Origin: Caulobacter sp. BP25
Lineage (GTDB): Bacteria > Pseudomonadota > Alphaproteobacteria > Caulobacterales > Caulobacteraceae
Assembly (NCBI RefSeq): GCF_002737755.1
Contig: NZ_PEGH01000011.1
Span: 62,001-126,000, forward strand
DNA: 64,000 nucleotides
Direction: 5' to 3'
The notes beneath the pieces were generated by a model that had not been told where the DNA came from, made no database searches, and saw only the letters and a list, made by a program, of their open reading frames with translations. Positions 8,101-16,681 of the stretch are shown here, one piece after another. How positions within the stretch are numbered: position 1 is the stretch's first letter; each line of letters begins with the position of its first letter. A program made the translations under genes and the position numbers.

Positions 8101-9027
8101 TTATTCGACGAACGGCGGCGCGACAACCCGCTCGCTGAGCAGGAAGGCGTCGGCCACGTGGCGTAGCGGCGCGACATCGACGTCGCTGGCGCCGTCCGCG
8201 ATCAGGCGGGCGAATTCGTCGTAGAGGCCGGGATACTCGCGATCTGGGCCTTCGTGCATCAGTTGGCCGTCGATCCAGAGCTTGGCGCCGCCGTTTGTCA
8301 GCTTCAGCGCGCCTTCATCTGTATCGACTTCGATGTCCCAGCTTTGCGGGCCTGTCTGCAGAAAGTCGAGCTCGGCCCGGATCGGCGCGCCGCCGGCGTC
8401 GCGGAAGTCGAGCTCGGCCTGGATCGGCGACTGCCGATTCTCCGGAACATACAGCACGCCGCGCCATAGGAAGAAGGGTTGGGGCAGGATCCGGGTGACG
8501 ATCGAGAGGGCGTTGATCGCTGGGTCGAAGACGCCGAGGCCGCCGGCCTCCCAGATCCATTCCTGACCGGGATGCCATACGCGCACGTCTTCCTTCCAGA
8601 AGATGCGCGCGGCCTTTACGGTCCGCTCCGCCAGCCAGGCGCGCGCGGGCTCAACCCCGGCGGCGTAGCGCGAGTGCCAGGTGGCCTGAAGCGTCAGGCT
8701 GCGGGCGGCGGCGGCCTGGCGCAGGTCCTCGACTTCGCTGAGCGTCGCGCCCGGTGGTTTCTCCAGCATCACGTGCTTGCCGGCCGCCAGCGCCATGTGG
8801 GCAAGGGCGTGGCGCGGCTGCGGCGGCGTGCACAGCGCCACGGCGTCCACTGCTACGTCGCTGGCGAGCAGGGCGGCCAGGTCAGTGAAGTGGGCCGCCC
8901 CGTCCAGCTCAGCGTTGCGGCTAACGACGGCGACCAGCTCGAAGCGCGAATTGGCGGCGATGGCGGGCAGGTGCTGGTCCCGCGCGATCTTGCCCAGGCC
9001 CACGAGCGCCAAGCGGATCGGGGTCAC
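8101..9027 (-). CDS. Gfo/Idh/MocA oxidoreductase, probable L-arabinose (galactose) 1-dehydrogenase
   Basis: 308 residues from GTG 9027, overlapping the upstream AraD1 stop in GTGA. The Rossmann site is LALVGLGKIARDQHLPAI, and HVMLEKPPGATLSEVEDL carries the Glu-Lys-Pro of the family. The central WKEDVRVWHPGQEWIWEAGG and GVFDPAINALSIVTRILP segments closely resemble, from memory, the Azospirillum L-arabinose 1-dehydrogenase (about 309 residues). That enzyme oxidises L-arabinose or D-galactose to the lactone with NAD(P). The neighbours (mutarotase, AraD1-type enzyme, pentonate dehydratase, arabinofuranosidase) fit non-phosphorylating L-arabinose oxidation. No lactonase gene is seen nearby. Confidence 0.85.
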   Translation of the reverse strand: MTPIRLALVGLGKIARDQHLPAIAANSRFELVAVVSRNAELDGAAHFTDLAALLASDVAVDAVALCTPPQPRHALAHMALAAGKHVMLEKPPGATLSEVEDLRQAAAARSLTLQATWHSRYAAGVEPARAWLAERTVKAARIFWKEDVRVWHPGQEWIWEAGGLGVFDPAINALSIVTRILPQPFFLWRGVLYVPENRQSPIQAELDFRDAGGAPIRAELDFLQTGPQSWDIEVDTDEGALKLTNGGAKLWIDGQLMHEGPDREYPGLYDEFARLIADGASDVDVAPLRHVADAFLLSERVVAPPFVE

Positions 9028-10019
9028 AACGCGCGCACCGCGACAGGCCGTTCGGCCGCTTGGCCCAGGGAATTGCGGACCGGATATAGGAAGGGCGCGG
9101 CCTCGATCTCGAACACGTCGCCGACCTTTGTCTGGAAGCCTTCCGAGAACGACAGGGTCGCGGTGCCGAAGAAGTGCACGTGCACGTCGCCTGGGCGGCG
9201 GAATAGGTCGTACTTGAAGTGGTGATGCTCGAGGTTGGCGATCGTGTGCGACATGTTCGCCTCGCCCGACAGGAAGGGCTTTTCCCAGGCCACCGACCCG
9301 TCCCGCAGTATGCGGCTGGCGCCGCGGACGTCCTCGGGCAGCGGGCCAGTCAGAAGTTCCGGGCCCAGCGCCGCCTGACGCAGCTTCGAGTGGGCCAGCC
9401 ACAGATAGTTGCCGCGCTCGATCACGTGGTCGGAGAACTCGTTAGCAAGGCAGAAGCCCAGGCGATGCGGCGTTCCGTTCGGACCGATCAGATAGACGCC
9501 GGCGATCTCGGGCTCCTCGCCGCCGTCCTTGGCGAAGGCCGGTGAGGTGAGGGGCTGTCCAGGGCCGACCAACTGTTGGCCGTCGCCCTTGTAGAACCAT
9601 TCCGGCTGGACGCCTTCCTGGCCCGGTGAGGGCTTTCCGCCCTCGACGCCCATGAGGAACATCCGCATCGAGTCGGTCAGCTGCTCACCAGCCTGAGCAG
9701 CCTTGTGCATCTTGTCGCGCCCCTCGGCCGAGCCGAGGTGGGTCAGGCCGGTGCCGGTCAGCAGCAGGTGGGCGGTGTCTGGGTGGTCGATCGGCGCCAG
9801 GACGCGGCCTTCGGTCAGGGCGGAGAGGATGTTGATGTCTTCGCCTAGCTCGCGCGCCTGCGCCGCCTCGGCCAGAGTGGCGTTCGCGCTGATGGCGGCC
9901 TGAGCCAGGTCGTAGAGCGTGTCGGCGACCATGACGCGCCGCGCGTGGCCGCCATCGTCCACCGCCGCCAGCCGCCGTTCGCCGTCGCCGGTCTTCAACT
10001 GCACGAATCTGAACACCAT
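9024..10019 (-). CDS. AraD1-type fumarylacetoacetate hydrolase (FAH) family protein
   Basis: 331 residues from ATG 10019, which has GGGAG 8 bp upstream; a TTG at 10052 has no such site. The C-terminal half is FAH-like: GEEPEIAGVYLIGPNG, LGFCLANEFSDHVIE (acidic metal-site region), LAHSKLRQAALGPELL and HVHFFGTATLSFSEGF. In pentose oxidation clusters, FAH-fold enzymes act on 2-keto-3-deoxy-pentonates as dehydratase or aldolase. The placement, divergent from the pentonate dehydratase and in an operon with the 1-dehydrogenase, supports action on 2-keto-3-deoxy-L-arabinonate. Which of the two reactions occurs cannot be read from sequence. Confidence 0.82.
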   Translation of the reverse strand: MVFRFVQLKTGDGERRLAAVDDGGHARRVMVADTLYDLAQAAISANATLAEAAQARELGEDINILSALTEGRVLAPIDHPDTAHLLLTGTGLTHLGSAEGRDKMHKAAQAGEQLTDSMRMFLMGVEGGKPSPGQEGVQPEWFYKGDGQQLVGPGQPLTSPAFAKDGGEEPEIAGVYLIGPNGTPHRLGFCLANEFSDHVIERGNYLWLAHSKLRQAALGPELLTGPLPEDVRGASRILRDGSVAWEKPFLSGEANMSHTIANLEHHHFKYDLFRRPGDVHVHFFGTATLSFSEGFQTKVGDVFEIEAAPFLYPVRNSLGQAAERPVAVRAL

Positions 10020-10332
10020 GGCGAACGCTCCCAGTTTGTAATAGTCTGACAAATATCGTCGACGGCGCGGCTGTCAAACCTCCTTTGAGGCAGACGCGCA
10101 AGGACTGTCGGTTTTGGGCCTTGGCTGTCTCACGCGCGCGGTATTCTAAGGCCTGGATTACCTGCGCTTGGCATGCTTCGTCGGCGCATGTCCTGGTCGA
10201 ACGCTGCTCGCGATGATTGACGCCTTTCGGAAGCAACGATAGTCAGACAAATATTATAATATCAATCCGCCCTCCGGCTGGAACGCTATTCTGCGTCTGG
10301 TCGCGCGGCGGCTAGAGTCGTCAAGGAATGTC
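10020..10332. promoter_or_regulatory. Divergent arabinose-gene promoter region with 16-bp near-identical repeats
   Basis: ATAGTCTGACAAATAT at 10041-10056 and ATAGTCAGACAAATAT at 10239-10254 differ at one base and lie in the same orientation. Each contains the palindrome GTC-W-GAC. The first sits 22 bp upstream of the AraD1-type start, the second 79 bp upstream of the dehydratase region. A related site, TTGTACGACAA, precedes the arabinofuranosidase (12208-12218). GntR/FCD-type regulators often bind such GTC/GAC dyads, but no such regulator gene is in the window. The rest of the gap shows no gene. Confidence 0.55.
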
Positions 10333-12134
10333 ATGAGCGCCGACCCCGTCTCCCCCGCGCCCTTCGTTCGCGCGCCTGGTTTGACAATCCGGACAACATC
10401 GACATGACGGCGCTTTACCTGGAGCGCTATCTGAACTTTGGCCTGACGCTGGAGGAGCTGCAGTCGGGGCGCCCGATCATCGGGATCGCGCAGACGGGGT
10501 CGGACCTGTCGCCGTGCAACCGCCATCACCTCGTTTTGGCCGAGCGGGTTCGCGAGGGGATCCGGTCGGCGGGCGGCATCGTGCTGGAGTTCCCGGTCCA
10601 TCCGATCCAGGAGACGGGCAAGCGGCCGACGGCGGGCCTGGACCGGAACCTGTCGTACCTGGGTCTCGTGGAGTTGCTGTACGGCTATCCGCTGGACGGT
10701 GTGGTGCTGACGATCGGCTGCGACAAGACCACGCCCGCCTGCCTGATGGCGGCGGCGACGGTGAACATCCCGGCTATCGCGCTTTCGGTGGGCCCGATGC
10801 TGAACGGCTGGCACAAGGGCCAGCGGACGGGGTCGGGCACGATCGTCTGGAAGGCCCGCGAGCTTCTGGCGGCCGGCGAGATCGACAACGCCGGCTTCAT
10901 CAAGCTGGTGGCCAGTTCGGCCCCCTCGACGGGCTACTGCAACACCATGGGCACGGCCACGACCATGAACTCGCTGACCGAGGCGCTGGGCATGTCGCTG
11001 CCCGGCTCGGCGGCGATCCCCGCGCCCTATCGTGATCGACAAGAGAACGCCTACCGCACGGGTCTGCGCATCGTCGAGATGGTCAACGAGGACCTCAAGC
11101 CCTCGGACGTCCTGACCCGCGAGGCGTTCCTGAACGCCATCGTCGTCAACTCGGCGATCGGCGGCTCGACCAACGCCCCAATCCACCTGAACGCCCTGGC
11201 CCGCCATGTGGGCGTCGAGCTCTCGATCGACGACTGGCAGGAGAAGGGCGAGGAGGTGCCGCTGCTGGTCAACCTGCAGCCGGCCGGGGAGTATCTGGGC
11301 GAAGACTACTACCGCGCTGGCGGCGTGCCGGCCGTCTTTGGCCAGCTGATCGAGCAGGGCCTGATCCACGAGGACGTCAAATGCGTCTCGGGCCAGACCA
11401 TCGGCGAGCAGTATCGCGGCGTCCAGATCGAGGACGAGGACGTGATCCGCCCGTTCTCGCGGCCGCTGGTCGAGCGGGCGGGGTTCGTGGTCATGCGCGG
11501 CAACCTCTTCAACTCGGCGATCATGAAGACCAGCGTGATTAGCCAGGAGTTCCGCGAGCGCTATCTCTCCAACCCCGACGATCCGGATGCCTTTGAGGGC
11601 GTTGCGGTCGTGTTCGACGGCCCTGAGGACTATCACCACCGGATCGACGATCCGTCGGTGGGTATCACCGCCAACTCGATCCTGTTCATGCGCGGGGCGG
11701 GCCCCGTGGGCTATCCCGGCGCGGCCGAGGTTGTGAACATGCGCGCGCCCAACTACCTGATCAAGCAAGGCGTCCATCAGCTGCCCTGCATCGGCGATGG
11801 CCGTCAGTCGGGCACCTCGGGCTCGCCCTCGATCCTCAATGCCTCGCCTGAAGCCGCCGTGGGCGGGGGCCTGGCCTTGCTCAAGACCGGCGACAAGGTT
11901 CGCTTTGATCTTCGCAAGTCGCGGGTCGACGTGCTGGTCTCGCCCGGCGAGATCGTCGAGCGGCGCAAGGCGCTCGAGGCGGCCGGCGGCTATCCCTATC
12001 CGGAAAGCCAAACCCCCTGGCAGGAGATCCAGCGCGCCGTCGTTGGGCAGCTCGAAACCGGCGCGGTCCTCGAGCCCGCCGTGAAATACCAGCGCATCGC
12101 CCAGACCAAGGGCCTGCCAAGGGATAACCACTAG
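10333..12134 (+). CDS. IlvD/Edd-family pentonate (L-arabinonate-type) dehydratase, with an apparent N-terminal frameshift
   Basis: The main frame runs from ATG 10404 to 12134 (576 residues). It has the [Fe-S] cysteines of the family: SPCNRHH (C38), [13 protein letters not shown] (C106, with K108) and [14 protein letters not shown]. Homologues such as xylonate and L-arabinonate dehydratases begin about 20 residues earlier with RSR-x-WFDNP-x-DMTA. Exactly that ([14 protein letters not shown]) is encoded in frame just upstream of ATG 10404, but no start codon exists there. A well-placed AAGGA-ATG start at 10333 (MSADPVSP) is in a different frame and ends in TGA before 10404. A one-base change between about 10354 and 10370 is inferred. 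The enzyme makes 2-keto-3-deoxy-pentonate. The family assignment is sure; the exact substrate is likely L-arabinonate. Confidence 0.85.
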
Positions 12135-12142
12135 CGCATAAG

Positions 12143-12174
12143 CCGCCGGCTCTCCCAAGAGCCGGCGGTTCTTT
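12143..12174 (+). terminator. Intrinsic terminator after the pentonate dehydratase
   Basis: CCGCCGGCTCT (12143-12153) and AGAGCCGGCGG (12158-12168) form a perfect 11-bp stem with a 4-nt loop, followed by TTCTTTT. It starts 9 bp after the stop codon. Confidence 0.9.
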
Positions 12175-12207
12175 TATGTCCGAGAGGCGATGCCTGTTGG
12201 AACGTTA

Positions 12208-12218
12208 TTGTACGACAA
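12208..12218. promoter_or_regulatory. Operator-like palindrome before the arabinofuranosidase
   Basis: TTGTACGACAA with arms TTGT/ACAA, followed by AATAA, about 78 bp upstream of the ATG. It shares the GACAAA half with the two repeats in the 10020-10332 gap, so one regulator may control all three units. This is inference from three sites only. Confidence 0.4.
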
Positions 12219-12295
12219 AATAACCGCTGCTATGCACGCGGTGAGAACAAGGCGGAGCCCTGAAGCATCCGCGCGTAACGGAGAGGGACAAGTAG

Positions 12296-13852
12296 ATGGC
12301 GATGGCTAAAACGTTTCTAGGCGCGGCGGTTGCGCTGCTGGCGATGGCGGCGAGCGCCCAGGCCGGAGAGATTTCCGCGACGGCCACCTTGAAGGCCGAC
12401 AAGCCCGGCGCGCCGATTTCGCGCTATATTTACGGCCAATTCTCGGAGCATTTGGGCGCGGGCATCTACGATGGCGTCTGGGTTGGTACCGACTCCAAGA
12501 TTCCCAACGTTCGGGGCATCCGAACCGACGTGGTCACGGCGCTGAAGGACATCAAGGTTCCGGTGATCCGTTGGCCGGGCGGCTGTTTCGCGGACGAGTA
12601 TCGTTGGCGCGATGGCATCGGCCCGCGCGACAAGCGGCCCTCGCGGAAGAACAACTGGTGGGGCGGCTCGCCCGAGAGCAACGCCTTCGGCACCCACGAG
12701 TTCATGGACTTCGCCGAACAGGTTGGCGCCGACGCTTACGTCTCCATCAATGTCGGTTCGTCCAATCCGACCGAAATGCGCGAGTGGATCGAGTACATGA
12801 CCTCGCCGGGTGAAGACACCTTGGCGCAGGAACGCCGCGCCAATGGCCGCGAAAAGCCTTTCAAGGTCCCGTTCATCGGCATTGGCAACGAGAGCTGGGG
12901 TTGCGGCGGCGAGATGACGCCGGAGTACTACGCTAATGAATACCGCCGCTTCTCGGCCTTCTTCCACAAGAACGCCGATAATCCCGCCGTGCGCGTCGGC
13001 TCGGGCGCCAATTCGTTCGACGTGAACTGGACAGACGTGGTCACCAAGAACGCTGGCCGGTTTATGGACGCCATCTCACTGCACTACTACACGTTGCCGA
13101 CCGGCAACTGGGACAAGAAGGGCGCGGCAACCGGATTCGACAAGGCTGCCTGGGGGCAGACCTTCTCGCGCACCCTGAAAATGGATGAGCTCCTCCAGAA
13201 GCACATCGCGGTCATGGACAAGAACGATCCCAAGAAGCGGATCGGACTCTATGTCGATGAATGGGGCACTTGGTACGATGTCGAGCCGGGCACCAATCCG
13301 GGGCACCTCTACCAGCTGAACACCCTGCGCGATGGCGTGCTGGCGGCGGCCAACTTCAACATCTTCCACCGCTATACCGACCGGGTGAAGATGACGAACA
13401 TCGCTCAGACCATCAACGTCCTGCAGGCGATGATCCTGACCCAGGGCGACAAGATCGTCCTGACCCCGACCTATTACGCCTACAAGATGTATGTGCCGTT
13501 CCAGGATTCCACTGCGATTCCTCTGGACGTGACCGCGCCCGAGATCGACGTGGCCGGAACCAAGATCGCGGCCTTCAACGCCTCGGCCGCCAAGGGTAAG
13601 GACGGCAAGACCTATGTCGCCGTCGCCAACATGTCGCCGGACGATGGCGTCAAGCTGTCGGTGGCTCTGGGCGGTCTCAAGGCCAAGTCGGTTTCGGGTG
13701 AGGTCATGACCGCCGAAAAGATGGACGCGATGAACGCCTTCGGGGCCAAGCCGGCCGTGGCGCCCGTTCCGTTCAAGGGCGGCAAGATCTCGGGCGATAC
13801 CTTGACGCTGTCTATCCCGGCCAAATCGGTCGTGGTCGTCGCGCTGGACTAA
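12296..13852 (+). CDS. Secreted alpha-L-arabinofuranosidase (GH51 type)
   Basis: 518 residues. Residues 1-23 (AKTFLGAAVALLAMAASAQA core) are a signal peptide, so the enzyme acts outside the cytoplasm. GH51 hallmarks follow: ISRYIYGQFSEHLGAGIYDG, RWPGGCFADEYRWRDGIGP, GIGNESWGCGG with the acid/base Glu199, and LYVDEWGTWYD with the nucleophile Glu322. The C-terminal beta-sandwich (about 400-518) is typical. It removes terminal L-arabinofuranose from arabinan and arabinoxylan and so feeds the adjacent L-arabinose oxidation genes. ATG 12296 has GGAGAGGG upstream; an in-frame ATG at 12302 is an equally possible start. Confidence 0.95.
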   Translation: MAMAKTFLGAAVALLAMAASAQAGEISATATLKADKPGAPISRYIYGQFSEHLGAGIYDGVWVGTDSKIPNVRGIRTDVVTALKDIKVPVIRWPGGCFADEYRWRDGIGPRDKRPSRKNNWWGGSPESNAFGTHEFMDFAEQVGADAYVSINVGSSNPTEMREWIEYMTSPGEDTLAQERRANGREKPFKVPFIGIGNESWGCGGEMTPEYYANEYRRFSAFFHKNADNPAVRVGSGANSFDVNWTDVVTKNAGRFMDAISLHYYTLPTGNWDKKGAATGFDKAAWGQTFSRTLKMDELLQKHIAVMDKNDPKKRIGLYVDEWGTWYDVEPGTNPGHLYQLNTLRDGVLAAANFNIFHRYTDRVKMTNIAQTINVLQAMILTQGDKIVLTPTYYAYKMYVPFQDSTAIPLDVTAPEIDVAGTKIAAFNASAAKGKDGKTYVAVANMSPDDGVKLSVALGGLKAKSVSGEVMTAEKMDAMNAFGAKPAVAPVPFKGGKISGDTLTLSIPAKSVVVVALD

Positions 13853-13875
13853 GGGGCGCTACGCCCATCTAAGGA

Positions 13876-13914
13876 GAGCCGGACGTGATCTGAAAAGGCG
13901 CGTCCGGCTCTTTG
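13876..13914 (+). terminator. Probable terminator after the arabinofuranosidase
   Basis: GAGCCGGACG (13876-13885) pairs with CGTCCGGCTC (13901-13910) across a 15-nt loop, followed by TTTG. The loop is long and the T run short, so it is a weak to moderate call. Confidence 0.55.
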
Positions 13915-14041
13915 CATGTTAGGAGGCTCGCGCCTCGACCCTGACTGGAGAGCTTCGCAGAGAGGGTATGCTGCCCGCGGATGAGCCGCATAACGTCCGC
14001 ATGGATGGCGTGGCGGACGACTTTTGGCTAAGACCCGCGCC

Positions 14042-15682
14042 ATGCTGCGTATTTCGGAACTGAAGCTGCCGCTCGGCCATCCGCCAGAGGCCATGGCGCC
14101 CGCCATCGTCGCCCGCCTGGGGATCGAGGCCGACGATCTGGTGAGCTTCGCGGTCGCCCGCCGCGCCCATGACGCGCGCCGCAAGTCTGCGATCTTGATG
14201 GTCTATTCGGTCGATGTCGTGCTGCGCGACGAGGCGTCCGTTCTGCGCCGCTTCGAGAGCGACCATCAGGTCCGCGTCACGCCAGACACCGACTATCGCT
14301 TCGTGGCCAAAGCGTCAGAGGGTTTCGAGGGGCCGCGGCCGGTGGTCATCGGCGCGGGGCCTTGCGGTCTGTTCGCGGGTCTTATCCTGGCGCAGATGGG
14401 CCTGAAGCCCATCATCGTGGATCGCGGCAAGGTGGTGCGCGAGCGCACCAAGGACACCTGGGGGCTGTGGCGGCGGGGCGAGCTTAATCCGGAGTCCAAC
14501 GTCCAGTTCGGCGAGGGCGGGGCAGGGACCTTTTCGGACGGCAAACTCTACAGCCAGATCAAGGACCCGCGCTTCCTGGGGCGCAAGGTGCTGGAGGAGT
14601 TCGTCAAGGCCGGCGCGCCGGAAGAGATTCTGACCGAGGCCCATCCGCACATCGGCACCTTCCGCCTGGTCCACATGGTCGAGAACATGCGGGCGCTGAT
14701 CGAGAGCCTGGGCGGCGAGTACCGCTGGCAGCACAAGGTCGAGGACTTCGACATCGAGGTCGGCGCTGACGGCTCCCGCCGGCTGAAGGGGCTTCATATC
14801 GCCGGCGGCGACTACCTGCAGGCCCGCCATGTCGTGATGGCCTTGGGCCACAGCGCGCGCGACACCTTCCAGGTGCTGTACGATCGTGGCGTCCACATCG
14901 AGGCTAAGCCCTTCTCGATCGGCGTCCGGATCGAGCATCCTCAGTCCTGGATGGACAGAGCACGGTTTGGCGACTGCGCCGGCCATCCCGACCTGGGCGC
15001 GGCCGACTATAGCCTGTCGCACCACTGCAAGAACGGCCGAACCGTCTACAGCTTCTGCATGTGTCCGGGCGGCACGGTGGTGGCCGCGACGTCGGAGGCC
15101 GGCCGCGTCGTCACCAACGGCATGAGCCAGTACTCGCGCAACGAGCGGAACGCCAATTCCGGCTTCGTCGTCGACATCAATCCCGAGCAGGACTATCCGG
15201 GCCACCCGTTGGCCGGGGTGGAGTTCCAGCGCAAGTGGGAGAGCCTGGCCTTCGAGGCCGGCGGCGGGACCTACAAGGCGCCAGGCCAGCTGGTTGGCGA
15301 CTTCTTGGCGGGCAAGCCCTCGACCGAGTTCGGCGCTGTAACCCCGTCCTACAAGCCGGGCGTGCACCTGACGGATCTGGCCAAATGCCTGCCGCCGTTC
15401 GCCATCGAGGCCATGCGTGAGGCGTTGCCGATCTTTGGCCGCCAGATTCCGGGTTACGATCATCCGGATGTGGTGCTGACTGGCGTCGAAACCCGCACGT
15501 CTTCGCCCGTGCGGATCACGCGGGGCAAGAATCTCCAGAGCTTGAACACCGCCGGGCTGTATCCCGCCGGCGAGGGCGCGGGCTATGCTGGCGGCATCCT
15601 TTCGGCCGCTGTAGACGGTATCAAGGTCGCCGAGGCCGTGGCCGCGCAATACGTGGCCGGGGGCCTGATCGAAGCCTGCTGA
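14042..15682 (+). CDS. NAD(P)/FAD-dependent oxidoreductase (COG2509-type dehydrogenase)
   Basis: 546 residues from ATG 14042. An N-terminal domain (MLRISELKLPLGHP, with RRAHDARRKS) precedes the FAD-binding Rossmann site VIGAGPCGLFAGLILAQMG near residue 103. Later segments VQFGEGGAGTFSDGKLY, GHSARDTF, FCMCPGGTVVAA and the C-terminal GLYPAGEGAGYAGGILSAAVDG (shown only in part by the GEGAGYAGGI core) are those of the conserved uncharacterised FAD dehydrogenase family found in many bacteria. The flavin site is certain; the substrate is unknown. It stands between the arabinose genes and a NIPSNAP gene 34 bp downstream, with which it may be co-transcribed. Confidence 0.88.
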   Translation: MLRISELKLPLGHPPEAMAPAIVARLGIEADDLVSFAVARRAHDARRKSAILMVYSVDVVLRDEASVLRRFESDHQVRVTPDTDYRFVAKASEGFEGPRPVVIGAGPCGLFAGLILAQMGLKPIIVDRGKVVRERTKDTWGLWRRGELNPESNVQFGEGGAGTFSDGKLYSQIKDPRFLGRKVLEEFVKAGAPEEILTEAHPHIGTFRLVHMVENMRALIESLGGEYRWQHKVEDFDIEVGADGSRRLKGLHIAGGDYLQARHVVMALGHSARDTFQVLYDRGVHIEAKPFSIGVRIEHPQSWMDRARFGDCAGHPDLGAADYSLSHHCKNGRTVYSFCMCPGGTVVAATSEAGRVVTNGMSQYSRNERNANSGFVVDINPEQDYPGHPLAGVEFQRKWESLAFEAGGGTYKAPGQLVGDFLAGKPSTEFGAVTPSYKPGVHLTDLAKCLPPFAIEAMREALPIFGRQIPGYDHPDVVLTGVETRTSSPVRITRGKNLQSLNTAGLYPAGEGAGYAGGILSAAVDGIKVAEAVAAQYVAGGLIEAC

Positions 15683-15716
15683 CAGGATCTGGCCGAAAGA
15701 CTGTTCTAAGGCGGGC

Positions 15717-16406
15717 ATGAACTCCGTCCTTGAGCTCCGCCAGTACAAGATCGTCCCTGGTCGCCGCGACGAGATGATCCGCGTCTTTGAGCGCTGGTTC
15801 GTCGAAAGCCAGGAGGCCGAGGACATGCGCCTATTTGGCCAGTTCAGAGACCGCGACGATCCCAATCGCTTCACCTGGATCCGTGGCTTTCCGGACATGG
15901 AGGCGCGCGAGCGGTCGCTGAACGCATTCTACTTCGGCCCTGTCTGGATGGCGCATCGCGATGAGGCCAACCGGCTGTTGCTGGATAATGACAACGTCCT
16001 GCTGCTGAAGCCGCTGGCGCCGCGTCTGGCCTTCGCCGAGCCGGATACGCCCGCGCCAAACGGCGAACTACCAGCGAGCCTCATTGTCGCGACCGTCCTC
16101 TACCTATGGAAGGATCCGGCCGAAGGATTTGGGGGCGTTTTCGCCAATCGAATCGCGCCCAAGCTGGAGGCGGCAGGTCTGCCCGTGCTGGGCGCCTATA
16201 CGGCCGAGACAAGCGAAAACACCTTCCCGCGCTTGCCGGTCCGGCAGCACGAGAAGGTGCTCGTGTGGTTCACGCGGGTCGGGGACGAGGCGATCTGGCG
16301 CGAGGCTTGGGGTGACTTGGCCTCGGATCCAGAGTTCGCCGACGCGCAGGAACGCCAGGGCCAGGTGCTACGTCTCGACCCGACGCCTCGTTCGCGTTTG
16401 CGCTAG
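15717..16406 (+). CDS. NIPSNAP-family protein
   Basis: 229 residues with the ferredoxin-like NIPSNAP start VLELRQYKIVPGRRDEMIRV, followed by the family's RDDPNRFTWIRGFPDMEARE and a second repeat ending in RVGDEAIWREAWGDL. The family is widespread and has no firmly known catalytic role; some members resemble dimeric alpha-beta-barrel stress proteins or monooxygenase-like folds. It starts 34 bp after the FAD dehydrogenase. Its stop codon lies within the first base pairs of the mosaic palindromic repeat at 16405. Confidence 0.85.
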   Translation: MNSVLELRQYKIVPGRRDEMIRVFERWFVESQEAEDMRLFGQFRDRDDPNRFTWIRGFPDMEARERSLNAFYFGPVWMAHRDEANRLLLDNDNVLLLKPLAPRLAFAEPDTPAPNGELPASLIVATVLYLWKDPAEGFGGVFANRIAPKLEAAGLPVLGAYTAETSENTFPRLPVRQHEKVLVWFTRVGDEAIWREAWGDLASDPEFADAQERQGQVLRLDPTPRSRLR

Positions 16407-16516
16407 AGCCTTGCGCGTCAAAACGGAATCGTTTTGGCGCGATAACAAGGCTCTAAATCAAACACTTAGAGCGTGACTCGTGCCGAAACCGGTTCCCACT
16501 TTCGGCGTCACGCTCT
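16405..16516. repeat. Two-palindrome mosaic repeat (RIME-like intergenic element)
   Basis: Two long imperfect hairpins are joined by a 13-bp spacer. Unit 1 has AGAGCCTTG (16405-16413) and CAAGGCTCT (16446-16454), with an inner dyad TCAAAACG/CGTTTTGG. Unit 2 has AGAGCGTGAC (16468-16477) and GTCACGCTCT (16507-16516), with an inner GCCGAAA/TTTCGGC around CCGGTTCCCAC. The phrase AACCGGTTCCCACTTTCGG is, from memory, typical of palindromic intergenic repeats of Rhizobiales and other alphaproteobacteria. It may terminate the upstream gene. The stretch 16517-16681 after it shows no gene. Confidence 0.75.
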
Positions 16517-16681
16517 AGGCTGGCTCGCCCAGTGGCGGCGAGGTCGCTGTCGCCCATCGCGTGGCTGTCGGCGCGCGGCGCGAGGTGAACGCCCACGCGG
16601 TCGGCGCCCCAGACCGAGATCGCCGCCTCGGATCGCAACCGGAGCTGCTACTGATCTATCTGAAGGCGACGTGGCGTTTCC

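Noticed and set aside
10254-12158. 634-codon - strand frame opposite the pentonate dehydratase
   Set aside because: The + strand has clear Fe-S dehydratase motifs. The opposite frame has no family signal and covers the terminator.
14315-15898. 527-codon - strand frame opposite the FAD dehydrogenase
   Set aside because: The Rossmann site and conserved motifs are on the + strand; the antisense frame is low-complexity.
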